Source: Patagioenas fasciata
Lineage: Eukaryota; Chordata; Aves; Columbiformes; Columbidae
Length of the DNA stretch: 64,000 nt
Assembly: GCF_037038585.1 (NCBI RefSeq)
Contig: NC_092541.1
Span: 1,919,445-1,983,444, forward strand
Reading direction: 5' to 3'
The translations under genes were made by a program, and so were the position numbers. How positions within the stretch are numbered: the stretch's first letter is position 1; each line of letters begins with the position of its first letter. Below are positions 12,201 through 24,000 of the stretch, in pieces. The notes beneath the pieces were generated by a model. That model worked only from the letters and a program-made list of their open reading frames with translations. It was not told the DNA's origin and ran no database searches.

Positions 12201-15200
12201 CAAATTGCTCTGATTTCAAGTTAATTTTAAATCCTAGTTCTCAGGAAGAAAAGCAGTGGCCTAGAGAGGGAGGGGAGGTAGTAACGCTGATTGTGTTTCA
12301 GTGGGTTTTAACACCAACCAGGGAGGCTCAGAGCAGCTTTTTAGTTACCGTACGAGACAACGCAATGATGCTAATTACAAAGGGAAGGCAAAGCTCCTAA
12401 CGGGAGCGCTTGGGTCCGAACGCACGCGGAGCCTCGCGAGCGGGAGAGAAAGAAACACTCACGTGGGTCGTAGTAGTGCCCTTCCATGATGCTGATGTGC
12501 ATGGGGGGAGCGGGCTCCGGCACCGGCGCTCGCTGCCGCTGCGACGAGTAGCGCTTGACACGGCCCCCCTGCACCGCCTGAAACAGTCCGAAGGCATTGG
12601 CGAGGGGCAGGGACACCCACCCACTCCCCAGCACCCCCTGCAAACCCCTATCTGGGTCACACGGTCAAAATGACAAACACCCACAAACAGGAAAAGCCTT
12701 TGAGGTGTCACGGGCGGCCTCTAATTACTGCAGCCCAGAAAGAAATAATAAACACCGGGCTTCCGCGCTTTTAAAAGCAGGAGTCACGCTCCACGCAACG
12801 AGCTTTACCATTTCCTCCATCCTGTTAAACTGAGGCGGTGGTCCAGTTCCCACGTGCATATGGTTGGGAATACCTGAGGAAGAGACAAACTGGTTATTAT
12901 GGTTTGCATTGGTTCCCAGCAAAGAGCCGCCTCACCCGCTGCCGGGAGGCGCCGCGCGAGCGCCGGCACCCTGGGGACACCGTGGTACCACAACCAGGCG
13001 CAGCTCTTGCTTTCACGATGAGAAACCTTTTTCTAACAACTACATCTCTTAGGTTACAATTTTAGATGTTTCGGTACAAATTAGAAGCTGTTGTGCCGCT
13101 CTACAATCATCCGCGCTTCTCCAACGCCTTCTACATCTTGCTTTAAAAAAGACCAATAATAATCCTCACAGTTTGAAATCCAGGTGCTGATCTAAGCTCT
13201 GCTCCTGCAGACACAAGGACCTTTTCAGAGCAGAAACACGGATCCGCGTGGGACTGGGTTAAGCTGCAGTTTAAACTCTCTACAGGGTGTAACCACTTTC
13301 ATCATGGGTTCCTTATAATTCAAACCACAAAGTTATGGGCGCGCTTTTAAAACCACAGTCTTAAACTGATCACAGGTGATTCCAGGGGAGCAAAAGCGGA
13401 CAAAACAAACACCAAAAGCACCCATGGACCACTGATATTGCAAATACACGCATAGACACCCATGCTGTACGTACAGAACGAGCTGACAGCTGGTTCATCC
13501 ACCCAAATCCTCCCCAAGTTAACCCTTCCTGCCCTGCTAGAAGAAACAAAGGGACAGTCATTTGTCCTTCTTACAGACAAAGTGTCCCCTCCCCGCAGCC
13601 TAGAGCTGTCTCATGGTAAATTTGTTAGGATGCTTTATCTTTAAGCATCAAAAGAGTCCATAATCTCAGGCGCAGATCGCAGCGCTTTGGAACTCTCATG
13701 CTGCTGGGTCATTTAAAGCCCATCACTCGCGTCTGCAGGCGAGACCAAGGATCTGATCACACAAAAGTTTTACCAGTCGCATCAGTACACGGTGACTTAT
13801 GGTTTCAGGACCTAAACCTCAAGAGACGCTTATGAAAGCAACAAGTCGCTTTCTTCTTGCTCCAGTTTTATTTCCCTTGGGAAGGACTCATAACACTCCC
13901 CAGAAATTAATTCTGCCAAGAGATAATTATACCCGGATGACCTCTCGCATGGATGTTCAATGAGAACTCGGTCCTCGGCTCGCTCGGGGGCGACTCTGCC
14001 GCACACGCCCGTCTGCCAACAGAACAACTTAGTGAGTGGCAACCAAACCTCAACTGATAAATGGAGGAAAAAGTCCCTCCTGCCCCTGAGCAGGATGTGA
14101 CAAGAGCCAGATCACTCGTTACCTGTACCCAGCAAGCACGACACTGCTTATCTGCCAGCGCGGACTCTGAGCCGGTCTCACCGCAATCCACATCGCACAA
14201 AGTCCCCACTGCATGTTCCACACACCCTCAGCTTCACCAAACCTTCCCCATTCTCTACACCAAACGGGGCAGAGAGAGGGAAAGGATCTGCTCTTACATC
14301 CTTCCCAGCCCTAATTCAATTAACCTACAGCAGAATGATTAATTTCCCGTTTCTCTTCTATTTTGTCCCCTCTAACCATCTCCGCTGCGTTTTCTCAGCA
14401 GAACGCGTCGCCATCACGTACCTACCACGAGACCGGACTAAAACAGAAACGATTCAGTTCTGACCGACTCCACAAACCCAGGATTACCTTTGGCTGCAGT
14501 GGAAAAGCAAAAGGCTGCACCCACTTACCCCTCAGCTCCCGGGGCTGTAGGAACTGCGACTGCCCCGGCGTCCAGTTCTGCTCTGTGAGGTTCATCTGGG
14601 TCATCTCCTGCTCGAGTCCATCCAGGTTGGATTCTACCGGCGACTCCCAGTTGCTGCTCTTGGCTGGCGGGGGGGACGTCTCGGCTTCCGCAGGTTTTGG
14701 AGGCGCAGGATTCAGCCCTTCGGAAGCGGGCGCTTCATCTGCCAGCTTCCCCGCGTCCCCAGCTTTGATTCTGGTCCTTCTTGCCCGGGAATAAGATTTC
14801 TTTTCGATTGGTCTGTCCGGAGGTGGTTGCGCAGCATCGGCAGCCGCGGTTTGGTTTTCCAAAGCCACCTCCTCCTTCACGGGGCTGCCGTGGACGTGTG
14901 CCGCTTCCATCTCGGGGGACTTGTCTCTCGGGGGAGTTTGCTCGACACGCTTTGCTCGATAGCTGCTCTCTTGTTTCGCTTGCTCGCTGTTTCGAGACAG
15001 ATGCTGGACGCTCGCTTCCGAAGCTCGGTAGCCTGGACGGGTCTCTTTGTAGCCCCCCATCCTCGGGTAGTTCCGTGGCGGGGGCATCCTCCCCGTACCT
15101 GCGGAGCTCCTGTTGGTGAAGGTTCGCGGAGGAGCGGAGGTGCTGTCTGCACCTTGGTGCCTCGGGGGCTTATTGGGCCTCTCGTTGGACCAGTTTGGGT

Positions 15201-18200
15201 CTCGCTGAGGAGGACTCCCAAACCTGAGGGAGAAAAAATAGCACAAAACGTTGGAAAAAAATCCCTGGATGAGAGGTAGCACCCGTCTCCAGGATTCAGC
15301 ATCTAGAAACCCCAGGACCAACGCCAAAAACGGGGCTTATCCCCTTCAGGGTTCCAGCCCTGTCACCCTCTGGGACAAGCCAGGCTCTGGTTTGACTTTG
15401 CTGCTCACCTGGGTTTGCGCATCCTCCTGGGCTTGATGTCGTCGGGGTTGTGAGCTGACCTGATGTCGTAGCCGTACAGTGCAATCAGCTCCTGCCGGGT
15501 TTTGGGGGCCTGCTCGTCCTCCCGGAATTTGTCGTGTTCCCAGCGACCCTCGTCCTTCCACAGCTTCCGCTGACGACCTTTCGGCCTGAAAGTCACGCAG
15601 GGAGGACCAAGAGGTTGGTGCAAAGCCAAGATGTGGGAGCGTCAACCAGCCCCACACACCGAGATGGAGCATTTCCAGGGCAGGAGACAGCGTCTCCTCT
15701 TCCTCCCACTCCCCCTGCCCAGAGGCTGCTGTTTTACCCGCTGCTATTTCTGAAAAGCAGCAAGAAGGATCACTGCTCGTTGGCAAGAGGCTTTCCTTGT
15801 GGTTTGTTTGCACCAACCTCAGCTTTTCCTTCAAAACAAAAAGCCAAAAACGTCCTGGCAGGACGCTGCAAGCAGGGAGCTGAAAGCAGAGAGTTCCTCC
15901 TCGCCGATGCCTTCCCAAAACTTCACACCAAAGCAAAGAGCTGCGCTGCCAAACACGTGGGGGATGCTCACGTACCTGACCTCCTCCTCCTGCGTCTGCC
16001 CGCGGAGGTCGTGCTCGAAGAAGAGCCCTTTGCGCGGGATGTAAGCCGGGTTCTTCCGATCCTCATCGTCATCCAGGTGCTTGGGAACTTTTTTCCCAAC
16101 TTTATTCTCAACAGGTTCGGTGCTCTCCTGTCAAAACCAGGCAGCTCTCACCACTGCAGCAGTCCCTCTGCGAGAACATCCACCCTCGGCACAGAGAACG
16201 CATGTTGAACACCTACCTGCCCGTCCCCGCTTTGCCTCTCACCGGTTACGGCACCTCTGGAGTCAGGTTTCTCATCCCCTTTCTCTGCTTTTGCTGCTGA
16301 CTCACAGGAATCATTACTGTCATGCTTCAGTTCCACTTTGGCACTTTCCTCCTCGCTGTAATCCTCTTCCTCTGCCTGAAAAGAGTCCCAGTTACTCAAA
16401 CACGCACCTTTTGCAGCAGGTCCCCCGGGGATTTCCCCACGCAAGTCCCCAAATCTGGAGTTAAATCCCTGTTCCACACCTGACTCCTTCAAAGCAGGGG
16501 ATTAGCTCTTGAGGTTCTTCCCACCCCTGTGTTTTTACAGAAAAAGCAAAGACTAAACCCAACACCTCTCCCCACCACCATCCAACAGTCAGAATTTCTA
16601 GAACGGAGCCAGGACCAGCTCGCCCACGCAGCCATGGCCTCTCGCCACTCGGAAAGGGCTTGTGCAAGTTGGGGAGAAGCACAAACAAGGGCCCTCGGCC
16701 TGTCCCTTCCTTCCCACGCCGAGGGCCCCAATCCAGCCAGCACCACGCTTTCAAATTCCCTGGAATTACTGAGCTGACTCACGCCGAGCAGAGCAGCGCG
16801 ACCTCGTTTCACCCCCAGGAGCCTGCGAGCCTCGTCGGGGCTAAAAATAGCTCTGCGCGATTAACAAAAAGGACTGCTCTATTTTTCCCTTTCAACGCGG
16901 TGTATTTGCACATCAACTGCTCCTTTTGTTTACGTGTGGGAAACCCAGACGTGGCATTATTTTTAGGCACAGGAACGGAGTCATCGTGGCACGCCGGTGA
17001 TGCAACAGCCCTGCTCCGGCAGCACCAGCGCTGCTCCGCGGAGCCGCACGGTGAGTGTGGAGCTGCCCCTTGCCCTCCACATGCTGTCCCTGCAGCCTGT
17101 GCGCTCCCTCCTCACTAACAGCAGAGTTAATTCACAAATTAACAGTCCCCGCGAGCCTTGGTTTCATCTGCCTTGTTGGTTTTGTGTTTTCTCCATCTGC
17201 TGCCTCACTCAAGATCCCCAAAACTGCTGTTTGAAAGGAAGGGTTTTCACTAGAAAATCTTAATTGTAACCGTTAGACAACAAAACTTCTCTAAACTGTC
17301 TGGAGGTGTTAAACTTACAATTCTGAACTAAAAATCCAGGGAAAATCACAGCCACGGCTGCTGCAGCGTGGGATTCTCCCAGCGCTCATGGGGTGCACCA
17401 CCCCTCCAGCTATCGTACTTCATTCTTTTAATTTCAACTAATTAAAACTCAACAAGCATCCTACACTTCCTTCCACACCCTTCTCGGCCACAGCAAATCC
17501 TGCTCCCCATATCTAAATCTGAGGAATCAGGTGTTTTCTCCCCTAAAAATACTGGCCCTACGTCCACTTCACAGTAGCGCAGGCGGCTTCTCCTGCGGAT
17601 CATACATGAGATAAACTCCCAGCAAAAGGCTCAGGCTGTTTTCCTCTGCAGCAGCAATGACTACACTGCAGCACAGCTCACTCCAAGCCTCTGCACAGCT
17701 ACACACGAGCTGGTATCTTGAGACAACAGCAACCGCTGCTGACGGGGTCAGCAGAAGAGAACGAAGGACGCAAACTGGGTTTTGCGCTAAAATGCTGCAA
17801 GAGGCAGCCACTCGGCAAAGCACCAGGACACAGAGACTCCTCTTACCTCCGAGTCTTCGGCGCTTTCGTAATCTGAGAGGACGGCTGCGGGGAGAAAAGG
17901 AGTTCGGTGTCAGGGCACAGATGGACTGAGGTTCTCTCCGAGCGCTGGCGCACACCCACCCCTCGAAAAGCTTCTCCAAGGGGACACCAGAGGCCACCAC
18001 CAAAGTGTTTCCAACCAACACCACTGTCAGCTCATGCAGGAGGAAACGAGGGCAAGTTTGGGGTGCACTGTCCCTCCATCCCACATTTGCCCACTCTTAG
18101 AAGTTAATATTTAGGGGCAGGACTATTGAAAAAGGTGTTTTGTCCAATTTTTTACCTTTTGCACACAAAAACCACTTGAAATGCCAGAAAGTCATTACTC

Positions 18201-19826
18201 ACCGTCTCCTTCGATGCCATCCTCGCTTTCCTGCAGAGACAGGGAGGGAAAGGTGCGTTAGCACAGGGGAAGGTCAAGAGCATCCCAGACAAAACTACAA
18301 CAATTTGGCCCCTGATCCTATAGCATCTGCCCTTGGAAGATCAGCTTCAGCAACCAAGAAAGAGGAAAGAAATGCAGGGCTCCCAGTATCCTCCTGTAAG
18401 ATCCTTCTCGAGCTGCACTGGGGAAACGCAGCTCAGGGAATAAAAATACAAAGTGTTTAATGGCTGGGGGTCTGTGGAGGGAAAAGAGTGACAAGGACAG
18501 ACAAGCCTTGATACCAGAAAGCCAGACAGCTGAGTGGGGAAAGGACAAGAGGATCACTCAAAGCAGGAGCCCAGGAATAACGAACAGACGCTGAGCAGGA
18601 GCGAGCTCAGGCAAACAGAGACTGTGGCGACAGAAACACAGCCCGGGAGAAGATGCTGGATGAACTGGAACGGCTCTGAGCAGGGAAGGTTTGTAGTGAA
18701 AGCACAGACTGATGGAGGTGTACAAACAACCCCAGATCAAAAATAAAACATGCCAAGAAATTAACGAGTCCGAATGGCAGGACAACCACACACTGTGATT
18801 GGGGAGGAACTTGAAATAAACCCACAACAGGACAAAAATCACATCCAGCCAGAGGAGAAAAACAACCCCGCGGAGGTGGGGAGAGCAGCACCACCAACTC
18901 CCCGTAAACGGCTTTCAGTGCCCTCGCTGAAGAAAAAGGCTGTTTAGAGCTGATGGAGAGTGGATGAGGCCTGAGCGGGCTGCAACCCCACCCGCCCCAG
19001 CATGGGGACGCGACCCGGGGGGAACCTCTGCCTGGTGCTGGGGGTCCGGCCCTGCCCCCCCAATTCCCCAGCCCCATCGGCCCATTCCCCAGCACAGTGC
19101 TGGGGGTCCAGCCCTGCTTCCCCCCCCCCATTCCCCAGCCCCATCGCCCCATTCCTCAGCCCCATCACCCCATTCCCCAGTACAATGCTGGGGGTCCAGC
19201 CCTGCTTCCCTCCCCGCCCCATTCCTCAGCCCCATCACCCCATTTCCCAGCCCCATCGCCCCATTCCCCAGCCCAGTGCTGGGGGTCCAGCCCTGCTTTG
19301 CTCCCCGCCCCGTTCCCCGGCCCCATCACCCCATTCCCCAGCCCAGTACCCGGGGTCCAGCCCTGTTCCCCCCATTCCCCAGCCCCATCGCCCCATTCCC
19401 CAGCCCAGTGCCGGGGGTCCAGCCCCGCTCCCCCCCCCATTCCCCAGCCCAGTGCTCCCTCAGCTCTGCCACCCCACCCACACCCCACTGTCCCGCCATG
19501 TCCCAGCGCCACACCCCTGTCCCCTCATCCCACAACTGCTCCCCCCATGTCCCCCACTCCCCCTCACTCACACACTCAGACTCGGGCGCGCTCTTGGCCG
19601 CACCCCCGGCGCCGCTCTCAGCCCCACGGCCCCGCGGCCCAGCGCTGAGGGCCCCTGCGGTTCCCCTCGGCGGGCGGTGGGGAGGGCGATGAGGTGAACC
19701 AGACCCCGATCCGGAGGCCGAGCGGGAGCGGGCGGCGCTGGCGGCCGAGTCGGCGCTGTCGGAAGCGGCCGAGTCCGAGTCGTCCTCGCTGTCCTGCGAG
19801 GCGCGCTGCCGCCGCCGGTCCGCCAT
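9224..19826 (-). CDS. CASC3: CASC3 (MLN51/Barentsz), core exon-junction-complex subunit
   Basis: Thirteen phase-consistent minus-strand exons: 19826-19572, 18230-18203, 17884-17847, 16375-16217, 16127-15976, 15585-15409, 15223-14529, 12873-12809, 12577-12463, 11919-11821, 10878-10664, 9529-9407 and 9259-9224. The CDS is 2157 nt, 718 residues, against about 703 in human. It starts MADRRRQRASQDSED. The SELOR region that clamps eIF4A3 and RNA lies in exons 4-6 (about residues 140-260) and keeps the key aromatics: GLFFEHDLRG near residue 195 and KLWKDEGRWEHDKF. The nuclear-localisation-like RPIEKKSYSRARRTR and the Pro-rich C-terminus with a PPPPPPHLY tract follow. The last exon encodes only VVSRSPVNLVF. 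The protein shuttles between nucleus and cytoplasm and works in mRNA localisation, splicing and decay. Exon 1 lies about 230 bp downstream of the MSL1 poly(A) signal. Confidence 0.95.
9549..10090 (-). mobile_element. CR1 LINE 3' fragment in CASC3 intron 12
   Basis: The plus strand begins with the reverse complement of the CR1 tail (ATCATAGAA..CACGGAATCATTTTGG) and continues with the recognisable CR1 3' region (CCAGGGATGGTGACTCC, GGGCAGCCTGTTCCAATGCC, TGGCCACCTGGGCAC). The element is therefore 5'-truncated and sense to CASC3. Its 3' tail stops about 20 bp before the acceptor of CASC3 exon 12. It shares a subfamily with the copy at 62125. Confidence 0.9.
10956..11181. mobile_element. Non-autonomous mariner/Tc1-like MITE with TA target duplication
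   Basis: A 226-bp element bounded by TA dinucleotides (10954-10955 and 11182-11183). Its terminal inverted repeats CACTGTTTCCCCAAAAA and TTTTTGGGGAAACAGGG differ at one position. The interior is AT-rich with subterminal GGGCTTATTTTTGG-type motifs and no coding capacity. It sits in the CASC3 intron between exons 10 and 11. The superfamily is inferred from the TA duplication and the TIR form. Confidence 0.8.
12874..14528. other. CASC3 intron 7
   Basis: A 1.65-kb intron of moderate GC content. I see no mobile element, minisatellite or RNA gene in it. Confidence 0.6.
16376..17846. other. CASC3 intron 3
   Basis: A 1.47-kb intron with mixed composition; no recognisable repeat or exon. The frames crossing it are short and unconserved. 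Confidence 0.6.
19055..19455. repeat. Minisatellite in CASC3 intron 1 (CATTCCCCAGCCC family)
   Basis: Repeated CCCCATTCCCCAGCCC blocks alternate with AGTGCTGGGGGTCCAGCCCTG, giving a higher-order period of about 100 bp with several diverged copies. It is noncoding and keeps all three frames open on both strands. Confidence 0.85.
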
Positions 19827-20057
19827 CTTGGGCCGCCGCGGGGCACCACGGGACGGACTACACCTCCCGGCGGCCCCCGCCTGCGTCCCGGCAGCCCCTG
19901 CGGCAACGGCCGCTCTTTCCTCCCCTCTCCTCTCTCCCCAGCAGGGGGCAGGAGCGCACCGGGGAGTGCGGCGACGTCACGGATGGCGTCACGCCGGCGG
20001 AAATGACGTCACGCCGGGAGGCGGGAGGCACACACCACGCAGCGTCCGTTTTCCTCG
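19827..20057 (-). promoter_or_regulatory. CASC3: CASC3 promoter squeezed against the MSL1 terminator: CRE cluster and ZNF143-like site
   Basis: Only about 230 bp separate the MSL1 poly(A) signal from the CASC3 ATG. The interval holds a palindromic CRE TGACGTCA (20004-20011), two CRE-like sites (GACGTCA 19973-19979; TGGCGTCA 19984-19991) and an ACTACACCTCCCGGCGGC element (19857-19874) resembling the ZNF143/THAP11 motif. There is no TATA box. Binding is inferred from the motifs. Confidence 0.7.
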
Positions 20058-20063
20058 TTTATT
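20058..20063 (-). terminator. MSL1: MSL1 poly(A) signal AATAAA
   Basis: Canonical hexamer at the end of the AT-rich MSL1 3'UTR, about 1 kb after the stop codon and directly before the CASC3 promoter. It is the only canonical hexamer noted at the distal end. Confidence 0.75.
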
Positions 20064-20337
20064 GTAAAATAAAAATTAAAAAATAAAATAAAATAAAAGA
20101 GCGGGTGCGCCCACGCGTGATCTCTCCTTCCCCTACCCCCCCCCCAGGCAGCACCCGCCGCTAAACGTGTTTAGAACTTTTATTTTTTTTAAAGAGATTT
20201 TTTGTAAACTTTTTTTTTAAAAAAAAAAGTTTCCTTCCACTACTGAACCTCGGGGGCCAAAAAGGAGCTGGGGGCGGGGGGGAGGGGTAAAACTCTTCGA
20301 GGTGGGGGGGGGAGAGCACAGAGATAGCACAGGGAGA

Positions 20338-20373
20338 AATGAAATGAAATCAAATCAAATCAAATGAAATCAA
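20338..20373. repeat. Pentanucleotide AAATC/GAAAT microsatellite in MSL1 3'UTR
   Basis: Seven or so imperfect units of GAAAT/CAAAT in tandem on the plus strand. Confidence 0.8.
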
Positions 20374-20625
20374 AGCTGCTCTGCTGGCGATTTCCCGGTT
20401 TAATCGGTGCTGGAGATGGGGGGGAGATGGGGCAGGGACAGGCAGAGCAAACCCCCCCCCCCCGCCCCCAAACCCCCTCTCCCCACCGGGAGCTGCTCCC
20501 TGGGGGGGTCCCCAAACTGCACCGGGGGGTCCGGGGACACCGGGGGGTCCAGGGACAGCATGGGGAACAGGACACAGCTCCAACTCAAGCCAACCCAATC
20601 CTTACAACCTCAAAACGTTTAAATT

Positions 20626-20664
<39 letters not shown>

Positions 20665-21083
20665 AAAAAAATAAAAACCCCAAATTGTGCGTATAGGATT
20701 TCTATTTCACAAAAAAAAAAAATGATGTTATTTCTTTTTAAACTCTCCCCTCTGACCCCTTTACAGCCACTCAGAAGAGGGGAAGGAAAAAACCAACCCA
20801 AAGAGGATTCCTGGTGTTCCCCGGTGGACACCAACTGCTGGTTATCCCCTTTCCTAGCTAAACGTAACAAGGAGGCAGCGGCACGACGCGGCCCCCCCCG
20901 GCCGGCGAACCCCAACTATCCAAATAAACTGGACACAGGGGATTTTGGGGTCCGCCCGCCGCAACGGGAAACGCGATGAGTCCGGGGAACGTGTTTGCCA
21001 AACCCAACAGAACAGAACCGGGGTGACGGGGGAACGGAACCGCCCGCCAACGAGGGAGGCGGGGAGGGCGGCGGCGCCACCCG

Positions 21084-24000
21084 TTATTTGCGGCAGGTCC
21101 GGTGCGGCGTCTGCTTCTTCTGCATCTCCAGGCGGCAGCGGCTGCGCTCGTCCAGCCACGGTAGCTCGAAGTTCCTGCGGGCACAGCCGGTGTCACCGTC
21201 AGGCGCCGTCCCCAACCCCAAAGGCGTCCCCCGCCCCGCCGCCCGTCACCGCGGTACTCACTGTGGGGTCAGTTTTGGTAATGGGCGGCCAAAGGCGACG
21301 ACAGGCAGGTAGGGGGTGATGAGTAAGCTTTCCACTATGGGAGAGACACTGTAGGGTTACACCCTGTCCCCTGACACCCCCATCCACCCCACAACACCCC
21401 TATCCGCCCCCTGACACCCCCATCTGCCCCACAGCACCCCCATCCGCCCCCCGACAGTGCCAGGCACCCACCGTCATCTGGCTCAGGGAAAAATGAGGTA
21501 ACTTCAGGCTCCGACTCCTGAATCCCTTTCCTTTTGTACATTCGGAGCTGCAGCCGCTGTAAAATTCTCTGTTCCCTGATCCGCTGAATGTCCCACCTGG
21601 AAAAAGTGATGGTGAGGAACTGCAGGTAGGAGCATCAACCCCCCCGGGGCTGTGGTGGGGCATTGTCCCTTCTCCAGCAGCGTTTTGGGTCCCCATCCCA
21701 GCTGTGCCCTGTGCAGCCGGGTCCTGTCCCCCCGCTCTGGGTGACACATCCCTGCGGGAGGGGACACAGAGCACCCGTTGTGCCGGGGCCGCCATCGCCC
21801 CCTTTGCTCCCACCTTTTCCTCCGTTTCTCATCCAGCTCCAGCTTCGCGTGCCGTTTCGCAAAGACGCTGTCGTCCAGGTTCTGCAAGGACAGACGGGGA
21901 TGAGCGCGTCCCCCCAGCACCAGATCTGGCTCCGGTGGCTCCGGCACAACCCCAACCCAGGAGCCAGAGCCGTCGCGGCACCGAGGGGCTGGTCCTTCAC
22001 CCCCAGCTGGGGTTTGCTGTGCTGTTTATGAAGCCACCAAGGCGGCACACGTACCTCCAGGAGGTCTGAGGGGTTGGGGTCTCTCAGGGGTTCCACGACA
22101 TGGTCCCTCCAAGACGGAACTGTGCGGGGAGAGGCCAGGCCGTTAGCCCCGCACTGCAGCCCCATCCCCACCACCTCACTGCTCCTTCACCCCCCTGAAG
22201 CACGGCTTGGTGTCCCCAAATCCCATCCTGAGCTGGGCTGGGTGATGCGGGGGCAGCGGGAGCTGCTGGGGACTTAGGGGGTGACAGAGCTTGTCACTGT
22301 CACCCCCCCACCCAAGCAAACTGGAGCCGCTCCAGGACGCAGCGAGCCCCCCCATGCCATCACCAGCAGCATCACCGATGCGCACAGCCCGGTGCTCACC
22401 ACGCTGTGGGGACCCAGGAGACCGGTCAGCAGGACAGGGCACCGGATTTGGGGACAGCAGGCGACCCCATAGAGGAACCCACACTGTGCCACGGCGGCAC
22501 AAGCCAGAGACACGTTTCCCAATCGCGAACGGGAAGTTGCTTCACCCCTCGTTCAAACGGGCACGCAGGCTGCTCGGCAAACCGGGCGGCTAAAGCGGAG
22601 TGGGGCTGGTAGCCCTGCCCGGGACGGTGGCCCCAGCTCAGCCACGCAGCCCTGGTGTGTGCCAGAGCAGGGTAAACCAGAGACACGGTTCCAGAGAGCA
22701 CATCGCCAGCACCAGAGCTGCCAGCAGCACCTCTCCCACCACCACTGGGGCTTTGCCCTTCACCGGTCTCAGGGCGAAGGTGCTGAACCCCGTTTTCCAG
22801 CCGCCGGCTCTGCCCTGATGCCCGGCTGTGCCGCGGTGGGTTCTCCATCGCTTACTTGCTACAGTCTCCTCCTTCTTTGGGGAGGGCTCCCGCAGCGGCA
22901 GCGGTGACGGGGGCGGCTGGTGCCAGCGGCACAAGTACATTTCCGTGGTTGACAGATAGGGCAGGTCGTCGGTCTCGCTGCTGAAGAAGCCCTTCTCCTT
23001 GGGGTGGGCGCTGGGGCCCTTTGGCGGCGCCGAGGCTCGGAGCGGGGTCTCCAGGAGCGACCTGGGTTTTTCCGGAGTCTCTTGGCTCCGCAGTTCTCGT
23101 TTACAAACAGTCTCGGACAAAGAGCCGCTCGATTCTTCCTTCCCCGGGGAGTGCTTTGGAGTTTTACTCTTCACTTTCGAGAACTCGGACACCAGTTTTT
23201 TAACAGGCGTCTTCCTCTCCGCACTCCCAAACGTTGGTTTCCTGTGGGAGGAAGAGGAGCTGACCCAGGCGCACGGATCCTCACCCTTCACCAGGGCTGC
23301 TGTTGGGGGCTACCAGCAGGTTTCTGGAGGAAAGAGGGGCTTCCCTGGCATTTGGGGACCCCCTCACTCCTTGCTCAGGCTTTCAGGAGGTGCCCCATGG
23401 CCAGTGCTCGATAGGATGTGCTCCCGGTGCTGGGCAGCTGGATGGTCACTGGGCTGAGCTGGCACCTCCGTGCCCCACAGCTGGAGGACTAAGTCATAGG
23501 GAAACCCCCCCCTTTCCCTCCCAGGTCCCATATCCCACCCTGCCTCTACCTTTTGTGCCCCTTCCCGTTCCTGCCATAGGGGAAGTGCTTGGGTTGCAGG
23601 GTCGGGGGGGGCTCCAGCAAGTCCTGGGGACACTCCAGCGGCAGCTTCTCACACGTCTCCGCCTCCGGCTTCTCATCCACCTCAAAGCCCTGGAAGATGC
23701 GGTGCTTCTCCCGCTCGCTGTCCTTCTTCACCAGCTGCACCCGCCTTTCCATGCGCTCGATCCGCGCCAGGAGCTGCAACGCAGGGTGAGGGCTCCATTT
23801 GGGGGTGCGCTCCCCGGGGTGGGGGGAACCCTGCCTGCACCCCTGCACACCCCTTGGGCAGCAAGGGAAGAGAGGAGCCAACCTGCAGTGCCCACACCTG
23901 AGCCATCACCATCACCCGCCTGCAGAAGCGCTCCGGCACAACCGGGGGACGCGGGGGACCGCTGCCACCCTGCTGCAGTGACCTGCCTGCTGCAAACTCT

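Larger units (their letters stand above)
20035..21083 (-). other. MSL1: MSL1 3'UTR
   Basis: About 1.0 kb between the TAA (21086-21084) and the AATAAA at 20063-20058. On the mRNA it carries a run of about 30 uridines (plus-strand A-run 20630-20660) and a pentanucleotide AAATC/GAAAT tract (20338-20373). Confidence 0.75.
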
